DNA of 64,000 nucleotides. It comes from Hybos culiciformis (Eukaryota > Arthropoda > Insecta > Diptera > Hybotidae). Made by a program: the position numbers and the translations under genes. Location: NCBI GenBank assembly GCA_964007475.1, contig OZ023274.1, forward strand, positions 71,683,303 to 71,747,302. Reading direction: 5' to 3'. Within the stretch, counting starts at the first letter, position 1. Each line of letters begins with the position of its first letter. The notes beneath the pieces were generated by a model. The model was not told the DNA's origin and made no database searches. It saw only the letters and a program-made list of their open reading frames with translations. Below, one piece after another: positions 24,613-36,166 of this stretch.

Positions 24613-24681
24613 ATTGTATGATGAGAACATAACCCAGCTCGCTTTGAATCATTCTATGAAGAGCATTTTATTTCTGATTCC
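24613..24681 (+). ncRNA. U29-like box C/D snoRNA, copy 4
   Basis: C box at 24618-24624, D box at 24674-24677. The guide CATAACCCAGCTCGCTTTGA is unchanged, but the C' region has drifted to CTATGAA. The 3' splice site is 171 nt away, the longest in the locus, so processing may be less efficient. Confidence 0.7.
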
Positions 24682-25336
24682 TTTATATTATTTAATAATT
24701 GATTTTCAAAAATTTAACATTAAAATAAAATATTATAAAACTTAAGTAGGTTTTTTTTTTGTTTTTAAAGAAGAAAATTCTTTTCAAAATTCAACGCAAA
24801 TAAACTTATGTTACTTTTTTTTTTGAAACTTGTTATTTCTATTTTCAGATAACTACTGTCAATAAAATACAGTTTTCTCCATATCAAAAAAAAAAAATAA
24901 TCAAAAGTATATTTTCTATGGTAAGCAAGTAAGTTATTTTATTTTTATGATGTCATTTATTAGAATGTTGTTATTTTTATTAAACTATACTTACGCTATT
25001 GTTGTAATGTACGTTGGGATGAAATTAAAAAAACAAGAATAAGATTACTGAAAAATAAAAATTTTATTATATTAGATACGTTCTTTATTTTTGAAATTTA
25101 AGTTAATTTTTTAGAGGAAGGATAAGAAAACGAAGAAATTATATTATTTATTTAGAGTTCTTCATTTAAAAAATTCATATAAAAAAAAATTGTAAATTAA
25201 GTAAAAAAATTATTCAAAAATTAAATTTTAAAATAATTCACTGCGCGAGATTACATATGTGCATATCATATGTACATATATGTTTTATTTTTGGGCAACA
25301 ATTTAATCACCCTCAAGTGCTTACAACTACTAATTT

Positions 25337-25436
25337 TAAAATGATGAGAAATTTAATATTGATCTTATGAAATGAAAAATATTTTTGGTAAAAACCGCAA
25401 CTTTTACCAAAATGTACAATAGGTCCTACTGAATAA
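25337..25436 (+). ncRNA. Box C/D-like snoRNA candidate with internal hairpin
   Basis: C box ATGATGA (25341-25347), D box CTGA (25429-25432), 81 nt before the exon at 25514. It is longer than the others and contains a perfect stem TTTTGGTAAAA / TTTTACCAAAA around ACCGCAAC (about 25384-25411). The stretch before the D box is AATAGGTCCTA; target unknown. Confidence 0.5.
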
Positions 25437-25845
25437 AAACACTTTTTAGATGAAAAATTAAATTGTCAATTCGAGTAAAAATTAAACATTTATTTTTATT
25501 TTTTTTTTTTCAGATTAACTTACGTTATGTGTGATTAATTTAAATAAAAGCTAATAATATCGGATAATATGAATGAAGTAGGTGAAGCTCCTAATTGGCT
25601 TTAACAAAATGGAAATATACAACACAATAAGGTAATGTATTTGTTGGTGAATATAATAATGCATTTTTTTATTATATGCATATATGACATAAAGTTTTAA
25701 GTACCAAAATATAAATAAATTTTTATTTTTTCTATAAATCTTTGTTTTATTGTTTTATTTTAATAGACTATATATAATGATTGAGATGGTTTCTCCTTTT
25801 TTAGCCCATTTTCCGTCAAAAATAAAAAAACTGACTACATTTTCA

Positions 25846-26662
25846 TTAATTTCGTCCGTTCGCTACTAAAATACTTATAAAAGTAATGAACTATCCTATA
25901 GATTTTAATTCTTTGAATGCCAATGTATGCGCAATCTCGTTCACTCTCGCGTCGACTAATGAGGTTCTGCGATGTTGGTTGGGAGTTACAAGCTAAGAAT
26001 CTAATAAGTAAGAATATATCATACTTTTTTTTTTGTAAGTTAATAAATTGCGATGAATGAGAAAATTATTTTCTTCAAGTAACTTTTGAAATTGCTTATA
26101 GTAGAAAGATTTCGATTAGAGAAACTTAAAAAAAAATGCTTAGATCCCAAGGATTGTTATAGGTGCATTTATGGTAAAAGACTAAACGGTGTTCCTATAA
26201 TGATTTAAAATTAAATATCCTAAATTGAAATGGTTGAAAAACGGTAAGTCCCGGAAAAAACTTGGAAACCGAGTACCTACGTCTTTTTTCTCCTTTCGTG
26301 CTTCGCGTATAAACTATCAATATGGCGCTTTTTGTGTTCGTGAGTTTTTCTATGAAAGATTAAATTATTTTCCAGGATTTCGTACTTCCGAGATAAAGTG
26401 GATTTCTACGAGCATCGCCACTTAAAAATTTAAGCAAAGAAAAAACTGAAAAAAAAAATTAACTCAAACTGGTTTTTGTAATTAAAATATTTATTTTTAC
26501 ATATTGGAAGTCCAAAATATTTAAACAGTATTTATTTGTTTAACATAAATACACAGAAGCTATATATATATAATTAGTTTAGACAAAAAAGCATGCTCTT
26601 GCAATTAAAAATCTACAAACTAGCGCACACATTTATAATAATATTATAGTACAATTTTTTTT
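25846..26662. other. Spacer between snoRNA host gene and LIN54 3' end
   Basis: No gene is supported. A 66-codon frame at 26225-26425 has no recognisable features. The less AT-rich patch at 25910-25980 and 26240-26420 may be old repeat DNA. Confidence 0.5.
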
Positions 26663-29600
26663 TCAGTTATCTATGTTTCGAATTGAAAAATCGATAATCT
26701 CAACCAAACATCTTCCTAACTCTTCTAAAATCATTCTTTCTGCTACTTTTATTGGTAAACCACTTTTTTGACATTCATCCGCTTGCGCTATCATACACTG
26801 AATGGTAGCATCAATAACATCTTGTGTTATAAAATTATAGGGTTTGTTCTCGAAGCCTAATGATTCTTCTGTTCTTTGACTTGTCCCCGTAATGGGTTTT
26901 TCAAGTTCATCGCCTGCAGGGCGTTTAAATCCTGGACGTGTGAAATTCTTGGTAGCAATACGTTCAGCAACATCCAGTAATGTAAGATCTCGACGATCTT
27001 CAATATTCCTACAACCTGAAAAAAGTTTTATATTTTTATTGGTACTGCATTTTTGAAATACTTTCCTACCTACTGTTCTATATTTTTTTCATCCCTTTTT
27101 TTTTATATAAATTTATGTCATACAAATTCCGATTTACGTGCACCAGTTGAATGTGCATGTGAATTATTATTTTTGTACTACCGACGCCCAAATTCATTCA
27201 CATATTACCGATTTAGCATCTATGAAATATTGTGATAACATTTTTTTTATGGTGAAAATGATCCAATTTTAATTTTTTTGGTGATTTGTAAATAAACCTT
27301 AACTCTTCGACCAGAGAGAGAGATACACGTAATATTCTGATTTGGCACTCTAGCAGCACTACCAAAAATATTAAATATATTGATCGCATATACCTAGTAA
27401 ACCTGTAAGTGCAATTTTGTGCATATTTAACCGTGAAGGAAAATCTGTTAGGTAGACTAGAATGTCTACAGCGGCTCTTAAGCTGATCAATTAATTTATG
27501 TTATTTACCAAATGAAAGAATATGAGGCTAATATTAACATAATAAACATCAATTAAAGTATATTGGGTATTATTTTGAACTTTTTTCTTTGAATGATAAT
27601 GAAACTAACTTACCAACACATTTGCAATTAGAAGAGCAAGCTATTTTTGCTTCGTAACATTCACAATAGTTTTTCAAACATCCTGAACGTTTGCAATTAC
27701 AGCCTTTGTTATGTAAACGTAAATCCGTTTGATCCTTAGCCTTCGTAATTTTGGGCCTACAAATAAAAGTAGATATTATGAACGGTATATTTTTAGCCTA
27801 ATATTGGACATTTACATGCTTTGTTTATAATTCTTAAAATAAAATGAATGGAAACCAAGAAAATTAAAACAAAATATTTGATTTGACAATATTAGCCGTA
27901 CTAGTAACAAAATTGTTTATTAGCCTACCGAGATTGAATTCAAATTTTTAAAAATTATTTTTGAAATTTTTTCCGAGTAAATTTTGCAAATAACCAACAA
28001 AATTTCAGTTGAATTCGAATAAATAATACATTACTTGGCTACAATTACTATAATGGATGTTTTCGAAAATTTAATTGATTTTTTTTTCGAAATTATTACA
28101 CTTCAACTTACTTTGAACATTTTGAATTTTAAAAAATTTGTTTAATATTAAACATTGATATTATATGTATGCTATTTGTTGAATATACATAAATTATGTT
28201 AAGAATTAGAAATCTAATATTGATTTCATGTGCAATAAATTACATACATACATATATTATCATACTCAAACCTTTAAATTTCAATTACTGCTCGTCAATA
28301 ATATTTTTACACTAATAAAGAATTAACAAATTACAAATGTTGCAAAAAAAAAAGCTATTACAGCTTTGTCTTAATGCAATAGATACATGCGAATTCGAAC
28401 AATATTCTGCTCAATTTAGAAGTTGAATTTAAGTACAACAAAAATAACTTACATGACACCCACTATACATTTAAAATTAAAATTGGAAGAAATTATAGGA
28501 CTTTCAACTGGGAAACAAAAATGACTTCGGATTATAAACTGCTGAACGATAGCAGGGCCAATTATAGCATAAAAAATATATAATGAATGTAATTCTCTAT
28601 CACGAAAAGGACATTCCTAAATTTTATTCAATGAAAAACTTTTTTCTTATTTTGATTATATAAAATACTTACTTAAATGCTGCAGGATTACGATCCAAAC
28701 ACATTTTAATTGCTCTTTGACGTTCATCTTCGTATTCTAAATTATTAAAACACTCTTTACAATTGCAATCTTGGCAAAATTCACCATTAGCAAAACAATC
28801 GCAATACAATTTCAAACATTGAGATTTAGTACAGTTGCAATGTTTTCGTCTTAAAGCACTATCTGTGCCTGCTTCAGAAATTGTTTCTGTGGGGGGGCTT
28901 AATGGTCTTATGTCTTCTATAATTTTGAAAGGAATATCATCAGCTTTTTCAGTTTTTATGACTGGTCTGTCGTTTAATGGCTTTAGTAAACTGTTTACAT
29001 TTTGACGAATTACATTTTTTTTTATTTCTATTGATCCAACCATAGGAAGTAATTTCATATCTTGATTTGGAATTAGTTTTAGTTCGTGATGACGAATATT
29101 ATTTTTATTAAGCAAAAATCCACCTGATCCACTGGCGACAATTCTTTGGGGTCCGGATATCAAATTGTTTAATATTTTTGGTGCAGGCTTCGGGAGAATG
29201 ATTTTATTTTGTATCTTTGTATAAGTATTTGAATCACTTTTAGAAACATTATTTGCTGAATTCTAAAAAGTAAAAAGTGAATTTAATTATTTTCAGTGGG
29301 ATTTTGAACAGTCCATTTCAGTAAAAAAAATACCTGTTGTTGCGAAGAAGCATTGCTAACAACGTAAAGGGAGCCATCAGTAGCTTGTTTATAAACAACA
29401 TTTGCGCTTGATTTTGTCGAATCCAAGTTTGATGATGACGCAACACCTGGGTTCAATATTCTTACGTATTTTAAATTTCCATTACCGCCTGCTGATGTCG
29501 ATGAACTACCTACTTTAGGTATTTGTTTAATTTTAAGCAATGTTTGCGTTGAAGACACTGTTTTAGGGCTACCGTCTACTTCTCTTTTCAAAATCAAATT

Positions 29601-31978
29601 GGTAGATGGGCTGATTGTTGTTGGTTTTATTAATGAAGAGTTTAAAATTTTTGGACCAGTTGTAGCAGCCATTGTTGGTAGTGATGAATTTAGTATTTTA
29701 GGTAGAGTAGGCAATGTAGAATTCAATATTTTAGGTGGGGGAACAGATGAATTTAAGATTTTTTGAGGAGTGGTAGTTGAAACTGCTGTTGCTGTGGATG
29801 TATTTGAACTTAATATTTTTGAAGCAGTACTTGTAGCTGTTGAAGCTTGTGGTAAAATTTTTGAATTTCCGCCTGAAGTTTTTATCATCACTTTTTTACC
29901 ACCCAAATTCAGACTACCAAGATTTAAAGTTTTGGTGCCTGTTTTTAAATGTATTAAATTACCATCTGAGGTACGCATTACTTTTATTGCAACAGGCGGC
30001 TCCTTTTCAGTAGAATTTGTTTTTTTGACACCAATGGAAGCGGTGTTATTGTTCGAGTTACCTGATGTATTTGGTCCTGATAAACGTATCGGTTGAACTT
30101 GTCCATTCGGTTGGATCAAAATATATTGACCAGAAGAATTTTTTGCGATTGTACCAGATAATGCTTTTGGTGAAAACTTAATTACTGGCTTGAATTGTTC
30201 CGATTTAACTGGTAAAACTGAAATTAGTTTTTTCTTCTCCGTTGTAATTCCTTGACTTTTATTTGAATTTGCTACTTCATTATTGGCACTAGTAGTACTA
30301 ATTGTTTTTTCTGTACTAGTTGTAGGAATATCGCTTCTTGAATTATTTTGATTAGAAGAATAATTTGTTTTAATTGCTCCATTATCGGATTGTAACTTTT
30401 CGGCACTTGAATCTATCATTTCATCTGAATTCATCGCAATAAATTCTTCAAAATTCAATTGTGTTGTTGTTAGTACATTTGAATCAGTTAACGTTTCAAT
30501 TTTTACACATTTTTCAGTTTTAACTGTTGTTGTAGCTTTAGGATTGTCATCTGAAATATAAAATTTATAGTGTTCCGGTTAAACGGTATTTGAAATTTTT
30601 AAAAGTACTGGTACATACCGGTGTATACTGGTGCTACCGGATTTTAATACAAAATCATGAAAAAAATAGATATCTTTTGGCGAGGTCAATATAGAACATA
30701 ACATCAATTGACTTTATGTCTCAAAAATCGAATCATAAATTCAATTGAGCTTATGTCTCATTTGGGATAAACTTGCGATTAACGAATAAAACCAATTTGT
30801 AATTTTTATAAATTTTTTCTTTAAAAAAAAAAAAAGAAAAGACAATTAATTGATTTTAAGTCCACTTAAATTTTGACCTTTTATCCCTTTCCGAACGTCC
30901 GTAACGTCAATTGAGATATAAAGTTAATTGACGTTACGTTCGGTTGACATTAAGATAAGGATCTTTTATAAGAACAAAAATTATAATTCAATAATTTTAT
31001 TATTCAGGTACGAAACTTAAAGTCAATTTTATTCTAATTTAAATTAAATAATTAAATTTAATTGCACTCCTATACAATGTCTAGGCTAGATTTAACAAAA
31101 AAGACCAACCACAACATGATAGGTATTCTATTCTAGTATCTCGGGATATAAATAAAAAAAAAATTATTCAATTCTTCAGGAGAATGGGTAAAAAAAAATA
31201 CTGTTTTTACAGGAATTTCTAACGAATAAGTTCGTTGATAGGAGTGTAAAAAAAGACGTATTTATTTTGTATTAAAATCACTCGCCTTCGAAATGTACAT
31301 TCGACCTGTCTCTTGCCAAGCATGACTTTAAAAAAAAAATGACATTTAGTCACAACAGCTGAACACATGGGCACATTTAAGCAAAAAAAAAATAAAAATT
31401 ATTACCTTCTAAAGAATGTCAAAATTAAAAAACTAAAATGTGCGTTCATCATCATCACATCATCAGTCACAAGAGCATTGTGTTAAAAATAATTTAATAG
31501 AAAAAAATCATTAACAAACTATCATTTTTCTTATTCCAATATTCAAATATACCTATCTATATCGAAAATTTATTTTTTCCTTATCTTTTTTTTTTTTTCA
31601 TTTGCCCTTAAAAATTTAAAAATAAAATTGAATTTAAAAAATAACATAGCTATGATAGAAAAAGATAAATCCTGTTTCCTGTATTATAAAGAATATAATA
31701 CACCACTGAATTATAATTTTTAAATTAAAAACAAAAAATATTTAAAAAAAAAAAAACAAAAAAACAAAAACTAACAATAATGGTTTTATAATATTTAAAA
31801 TTTCAAATATTCAAAAATTTGAATTTTTGAATTTCGTCAACCCATCATTAATATTATTCTCTTCCATCTTTTTTACCATTATTTGGTGCGAAAAAAAAAT
31901 TTTTTATTATGAAAACCAGTACTTTTTTAAATATTCGAAAAATTAAATTATTTTGAAACTATTCTTACCCATATCCAT
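26663..31978 (-). CDS. LIN54: LIN54 / Mip120, tesmin-type CXC protein of the MuvB/DREAM complex, five exons
   Basis: Exons (minus) 31978-31969, 30550-29334, 29262-28673, 27756-27614 and 27015-26663 join in frame to 770 residues. LIN54 is the DNA-binding subunit of MuvB, which with DP/E2F and RB-type proteins (DREAM) or Myb represses or activates cell-cycle genes through CHR elements in the nucleus. Seen: a Ser/Thr/Asn-rich, low-complexity N-terminal 500 residues containing a run of KILNSS repeats (about 225-320), then two cysteine-rich CXC repeats, [20 protein letters not shown] (about 547) and [20 protein letters not shown], joined by a RNPAAFKPKI linker with the conserved tyrosines that contact DNA in human LIN54. 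The C-terminal helix-coil region [15 protein letters not shown] matches the part that binds MuvB partners. Exon 1 encodes only MDM plus one base; the choice rests on phase and a good donor (GTAAGAAT). The 1.4-kb first intron (30551-31968) holds only AT-rich and repeat DNA. Confidence 0.94.
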
Positions 31979-32528
31979 TTTTTCTTCTTTATTTTATTTC
32001 AATTTTCACTTTTAACTTAAATGCAAGTAGGTATATTCACAAAAAAAAAAAAAAAATATTTTCCTACGCAAAAATATAATTTGTAAATTTTTAAAAATAT
32101 AAAAAAAAAAAAAAACTCTTATCGAAGGAAAAACTGAAATAATTTTTCTTTTGCTGCTATTCTTAGTAGCTGTCAAGCGTCGTAACCATCTTTCTTTAAA
32201 TTGTCAAAACCAAGTGACATAAGTTTTTTTTTTATTTTTTGAATTTTTGAATTTAAATTTTTATTTTTTTCTTTGTAAAATATATTTGTAAAAATTTAAA
32301 TCAAAATACAATCATTATATTATTAAAATTCTTTTCTTTTTTTTTTATATTTGAATTTTAATAAATTAAAATTTTTAAAACAATATATTTACTATAAATT
32401 TTGATAATTTAAATTTACAACAAAATTTTATGTAGTGCGATTAAGAAATAATATTAATATTAAAGTAACAACAAACAACGAGTTCGATGAATGCGTCAGC
32501 TTAAATTAGTTAGCTAGCTCATGTTTGA

Positions 32529-32562
32529 TTTTGGCGGCAACGATATTTTTATATTTGGCGGC
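32529..32562. promoter_or_regulatory. Pair of E2F-like TTTGGCGGC words upstream of LIN54
   Basis: TTTTGGCGGC (32529-32538) and ATTTGGCGGC (32553-32562) lie about 550 bp upstream of the LIN54 start codon, 24 bp apart, in an otherwise GC-poor stretch. TTTGGCGG resembles the E2F/DP core. The transcription start is unknown. Confidence 0.35.
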
Positions 32563-33064
32563 TTAAATATGCTGTAATTTTGAGCATAAAGTATGAAAAA
32601 AATAAAGGAAATATACATTAATAATTTTTTTTGTAAAATTCCTATTTTTAGGTGTTTTTTAATTCTTGTTATTAAACATTACAAATTACAAAAACGTGTG
32701 ACGATGACGGCAATTTAACTGACAATGAAAATAGAACCTGGTAGTCTAGGTTATTTGCTAATCTTTACCGCGCATTTCGTTTTTATATCAGAATCTTAGA
32801 TTAATATGGCTTACATTAGATTACGTGAGAAAATTATAATGAAACAAGTTAATTAAATTTTTTTAATTCATATTAATTTTAATTAATTCAAGTAAGCATA
32901 GCATAGGTATAAAGTGAAAATTTTTAAAATTCATTTATTTACTAGGATTGAATCAGCTGGACGGAGACTACGCAGTGATTATATTAAATGCATATGTCAA
33001 AAATGGTTATCTCTTTAACTCGCCTTTTATACCATTCTGCACTTACAATACAAAGACGCCGTCT

Positions 33065-33412
33065 TTTGAAAAAGTTATACCAAAAAGCATGTATATAAAG
33101 AGGAATCAGTCAGTTCCATACAAAAAAAAGAATTAAAATAGTGAAACAAAAAATCCATATCACAACCCCATGAGCTTTTTTTTTTTTTTTTGAGAATTCC
33201 ACTCTCAGAAAAGCTTTTAAAACTTTCAAAATTGTATAGAACTGTTGTTATTTTGAAAGTTTTAAAAGCTTTCGTGAGAGGGAATTCTCAAAAAATACAA
33301 AAAAAAAGCTCATGGGGTTGTGATATGGATTTTTTGTTTGACTATTTTAATTCTTTTTTTTTGTATGGGACTGATTCCTCTTTATATACATGCTTCTTGG
33401 TTATACGCAATG
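33065..33412. repeat. Long near-perfect hairpin (MITE-like), arms about 160 bp
   Basis: The left arm (AGCATGTATATAAAGAGGAA through CACAACCCCATGAGC and GAATTC to AAAACTTTCAAAA) is repeated in reverse complement on the right, with a loop at about 33226-33250. Small differences and unequal A/T runs separate the arms. No target duplication was identified with confidence. Confidence 0.85.
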
Positions 33413-33751
33413 CCAAAGATGACATATAATAAGAGAGGAACTTCATAAGAAAATTATTTTCATCCTCCAAAGCTTAGGTTTCTGTTGTAAGTCGTTCAAA
33501 GAAACAAATCATTTGATGACTCGTTTAAACAAAAAACATTACAGAAAAAAAAATAAGTTTATTAATCTACAGAGTTTTTTTTTTGAGAAAGACGTCTTTC
33601 TTTCATATTCTCTTTCGTCTTTCCCCATATAAAAAAATCGCAAGAAAAATCGTATCTGCCAAATCATGTAATTCATAAAGTAAGAATCTGAAAATTATAA
33701 TTCGATTTAAATTTTTTTCAAGAATTGAACGCACTTTAAAATACAACCTAA

Positions 33752-33934
33752 CCCCCCATTTACACAGGCTGTTTTTGAAGATTAAAATGAAGATTTTTTT
33801 TGAATGTGTGTGTAAAATTTGTATAAAATTTTTTCATGTGGGTATAAAATGAAAAAATTTTATACAAATTTTACACACACATTTAAAAAAAATCTTCATT
33901 TTAATCTTCGAAAACAGCCTGTGTAAATGGGGGG
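33752..33934. mobile_element. 183-bp palindromic MITE with TAA target duplication
   Basis: It begins CCCCCCATTTACACAGGCTG and ends CAGCCTGTGTAAATGGGG with near-perfect complementarity through to a short loop around CATGTGGGTATAAAATG. TAA at 33749-33751 and 33935-33937 fits a TWA duplication of the PIF/Harbinger type (inference). Confidence 0.85.
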
Positions 33935-34539
33935 TAAGTCATGAGACAGTCATTCAAATGTATATAAATATACCGATGGCTATGAATTTTTGTATGAATT
34001 ATAATGACTGATGTCAAATGTCAAAATACCTAATTAAAAAAAATTAAAAAAAAAAAAAAAGAATACAATTTTTTTTTATACTAATTATTTTTAATAAATG
34101 TAGTAAAATTTATTTAATTTAATAAACTGGCTGAATTAAATCTAAATTATTTCTGGTTTAATTGAAAAAATTAAATAAAACTAGATTTGCTTGGATTTGA
34201 AAAAGAAAAAATAAATATGGAAAGAAAATTTGTTTTTGTTTATTTTTTAGAAAAAAAATTATGAAAAATGTGAAAATATTTTTACGTATTAAATTTATTT
34301 AATTGCAATTAAAATTTTCATATTTGTAGGTGGAATAAGTTTTTGCTCTATTTTTTATTTTTTTTTTATTGTAAATATTAACATCTACCAAATTTCGTTG
34401 GCTTTTTGTGACGATTACATAAAAAAAAACCTAACTAGCTAAGCTAGAGGTATCTCTCACCTACCTATCTATCTAATACAATCTGCCTAGCTTGAAATAT
34501 TAATTAAAAAAAAATTGTAATTCTATCAACTTCATTCAA

Positions 34540-36166
34540 ATGTTTTCGAACGGCCTTCCGTGTAATTTTCCAAGTTGCCTCGGAGTTCCAAAAGATTCAG
34601 GTAGCGACGAATTATTACCAACCAATATGGGCTCAAGGGAGCCAGTTATATTGAATGTATACGACATGGTAAGTTTCTATAAAAATTACACAATTAAGAT
34701 CTACATACATACATAACTAGCTAGATTTGGTGAAAATCATAAATGTTGTTAATTCTCTTCTAACAGTTGGATTGCATTTATTGGGTTACCTACCTAGTCT
34801 AATTTTTCTTTTATTTAGGAACCCATAATTTATTTGCATGAACATAATAAAATACTACTTTTTACTTAAAAACATTCACATTCTTTTTAAAATTTTAACA
34901 AATTTTATTGGGATTTGGCTGGGATTTCCAAATGAATTGACCTAATTCTAATCGGGTTTGTTCAGGTAGGTACCTACCTACTTATGAAGATTTTAATCGG
35001 AAGTGATTGACTACGTATTTCTTTCATCCTTTGTGTAAATGCCTACTAAACTACAGATTCGAATCTGCGTATATTACGTTGTTTCATAATTTCATAGATT
35101 TTACTGAATGATTGCCTTAAACCCCTTTGTTTATGTAAGCATATACTGTGTGTGTATGAAAAAATAAAATCTTATCAGAATAATGATCAATAATTCAATG
35201 AAGTAATGAGTCATTATCGCATTCGGTTTAAACAAAATTTGAGTTTATTCACCTGTTTACAAGATTAAACATAAAAAAACTACTTACGTTTTGAAATTTT
35301 AAGTTTATTTTATGAATAAAAAGTTTAATGAAGAAATTTGAAATTTGAAATACGTACTCAGTATTTTTTTCTAGAATTGGTTGTTGGGTACCTAGATACT
35401 TAGCTCATGCCCATAAATAGAAAGATTTTCTACAATGAGCTTTTATTAACGCCAATAATTCATTAAAATTTAAAAAAAATTGTTAAACTATGATCTTTAA
35501 TTTAAATTTATTTTTTCAGTATTGGATAAACGAATATACCACATCGATAGGCTTAGGAGTATTTCATTCTGGAGTTGAAATATTTGGAACAGAATTTGCT
35601 TATGGTGGCCATCCCTTTCCATTTACAGGCGTGTTTGAAATTTCACCACGTGATCACGACGAATTAGGTGAACAATTTCGTTTTCGGCAATCGGTTCAAA
35701 TTGGCTCTACTGATTTTACTTATGAAGACGTTCGGAAAATTGTTGATGAATTAGGAAATCAATTTAGAGGAGATCGCTATCATTTAATGAATAATAATTG
35801 CAATCATTTTTCTAGCTCATTAACTCAAGTAAGTTGTGCGAAGTGTTTTTTTTTTTTTGTAAGATGAATCCGTTTTTAAATCAAATGATTTTCGGGAAAA
35901 AAAAATTTTAAACTAATGCATTGAAATGCTTCAAAATTATTGCATATTGGATCTTTGTCGAATAATTTTAATATTAATATTTTTAGATTCTTTGTGGCCA
36001 AGAGATACCATCATGGGTTAATCGTTTAGCACATTTTAGCAGCTGTGTACCATTTTTACAAAGATGTTTACCGAAAGAATGGCTTACACCCAATGCCTTA
36101 CAACAATCAATTACAGCCAATGTTAATCATCATCAAGAACGTGATTCTGATACTAGTCCACTTTGA
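34540..36166 (+). CDS. DESI2: DESI2-like PPPDE-domain desumoylating/deubiquitinating protease, three exons
   Basis: Exons 34540-34668, 35520-35828 and 35987-36166 join in frame to 205 residues. PPPDE proteins are papain-fold isopeptidases; DESI2 is assigned to removal of SUMO or ubiquitin in the cytoplasm. Seen: the conserved start [14 protein letters not shown], the catalytic His in [11 protein letters not shown] (about His59), [19 protein letters not shown], the catalytic Cys in NNNCNHFS (about Cys137), and the C-terminal [20 protein letters not shown] and [12 protein letters not shown] typical of DESI2 rather than DESI1. The C-terminal tail after that is short. The first ATG gives about 29 residues more than vertebrate DESI2; the in-frame ATG at 34627 ([14 protein letters not shown]) would match the usual length exactly and may be the real or an alternative start. 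A large 0.85-kb first intron follows. Confidence 0.95.

Larger units (their letters stand above)
23690..24690 (+). repeat. Four tandem copies of an intron-snoRNA-exon unit (about 275-300 bp)
   Basis: C boxes at 23758, 24040, 24342 and 24618 mark units spaced 282, 302 and 276 bp. The copies include the upstream words GGTTCATTTGGACC, the whole snoRNA, the intron tail and the exon ending ATTAACA before GTAAGTAG. Units 2 and 3 are nearly identical; 1 and 4 are more diverged. Confidence 0.9.
21462..25845 (+). ncRNA. Candidate multi-exon non-coding snoRNA host gene (UHG-like)
   Basis: About 13 short exons bounded by good GT/AG sites can be read: roughly 21462-21568, 21791-21837, 22212-22248, 22456-22489, 23206-23259, 23444-23539, 23602-23658, 23902-23948, 24193-24250, 24494-24544, 24849-24920, 25514-25631 and 25767 to a possible AATAAA at 25823. 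The exons are 35-120 nt, full of stops, and show no conserved frame. At least ten introns or intron copies carry a C box (ATGATGA) and D box (CTGA) pair, nine of the ten with the D box 64-93 nt from the 3' splice site, the spacing known for intronic C/D snoRNAs. The first exon may start at a pyrimidine tract CTTTC (21462), as TOP-type host genes do. The 62-nt intron 23540-23601 has no snoRNA. Exon ends are my reading and could shift by a few bases. Confidence 0.78.
31979..34539. other. Divergent promoter region between LIN54 and DESI2, with hairpin elements
   Basis: No gene is seen. It contains two E2F-like words, a roughly 350-bp hairpin and a 183-bp MITE (separate entries), plus A/T runs. 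Confidence 0.6.

Noticed and set aside
29770..30096. 108-codon plus-strand frame
   Set aside because: Antisense shadow of LIN54 exon 2.
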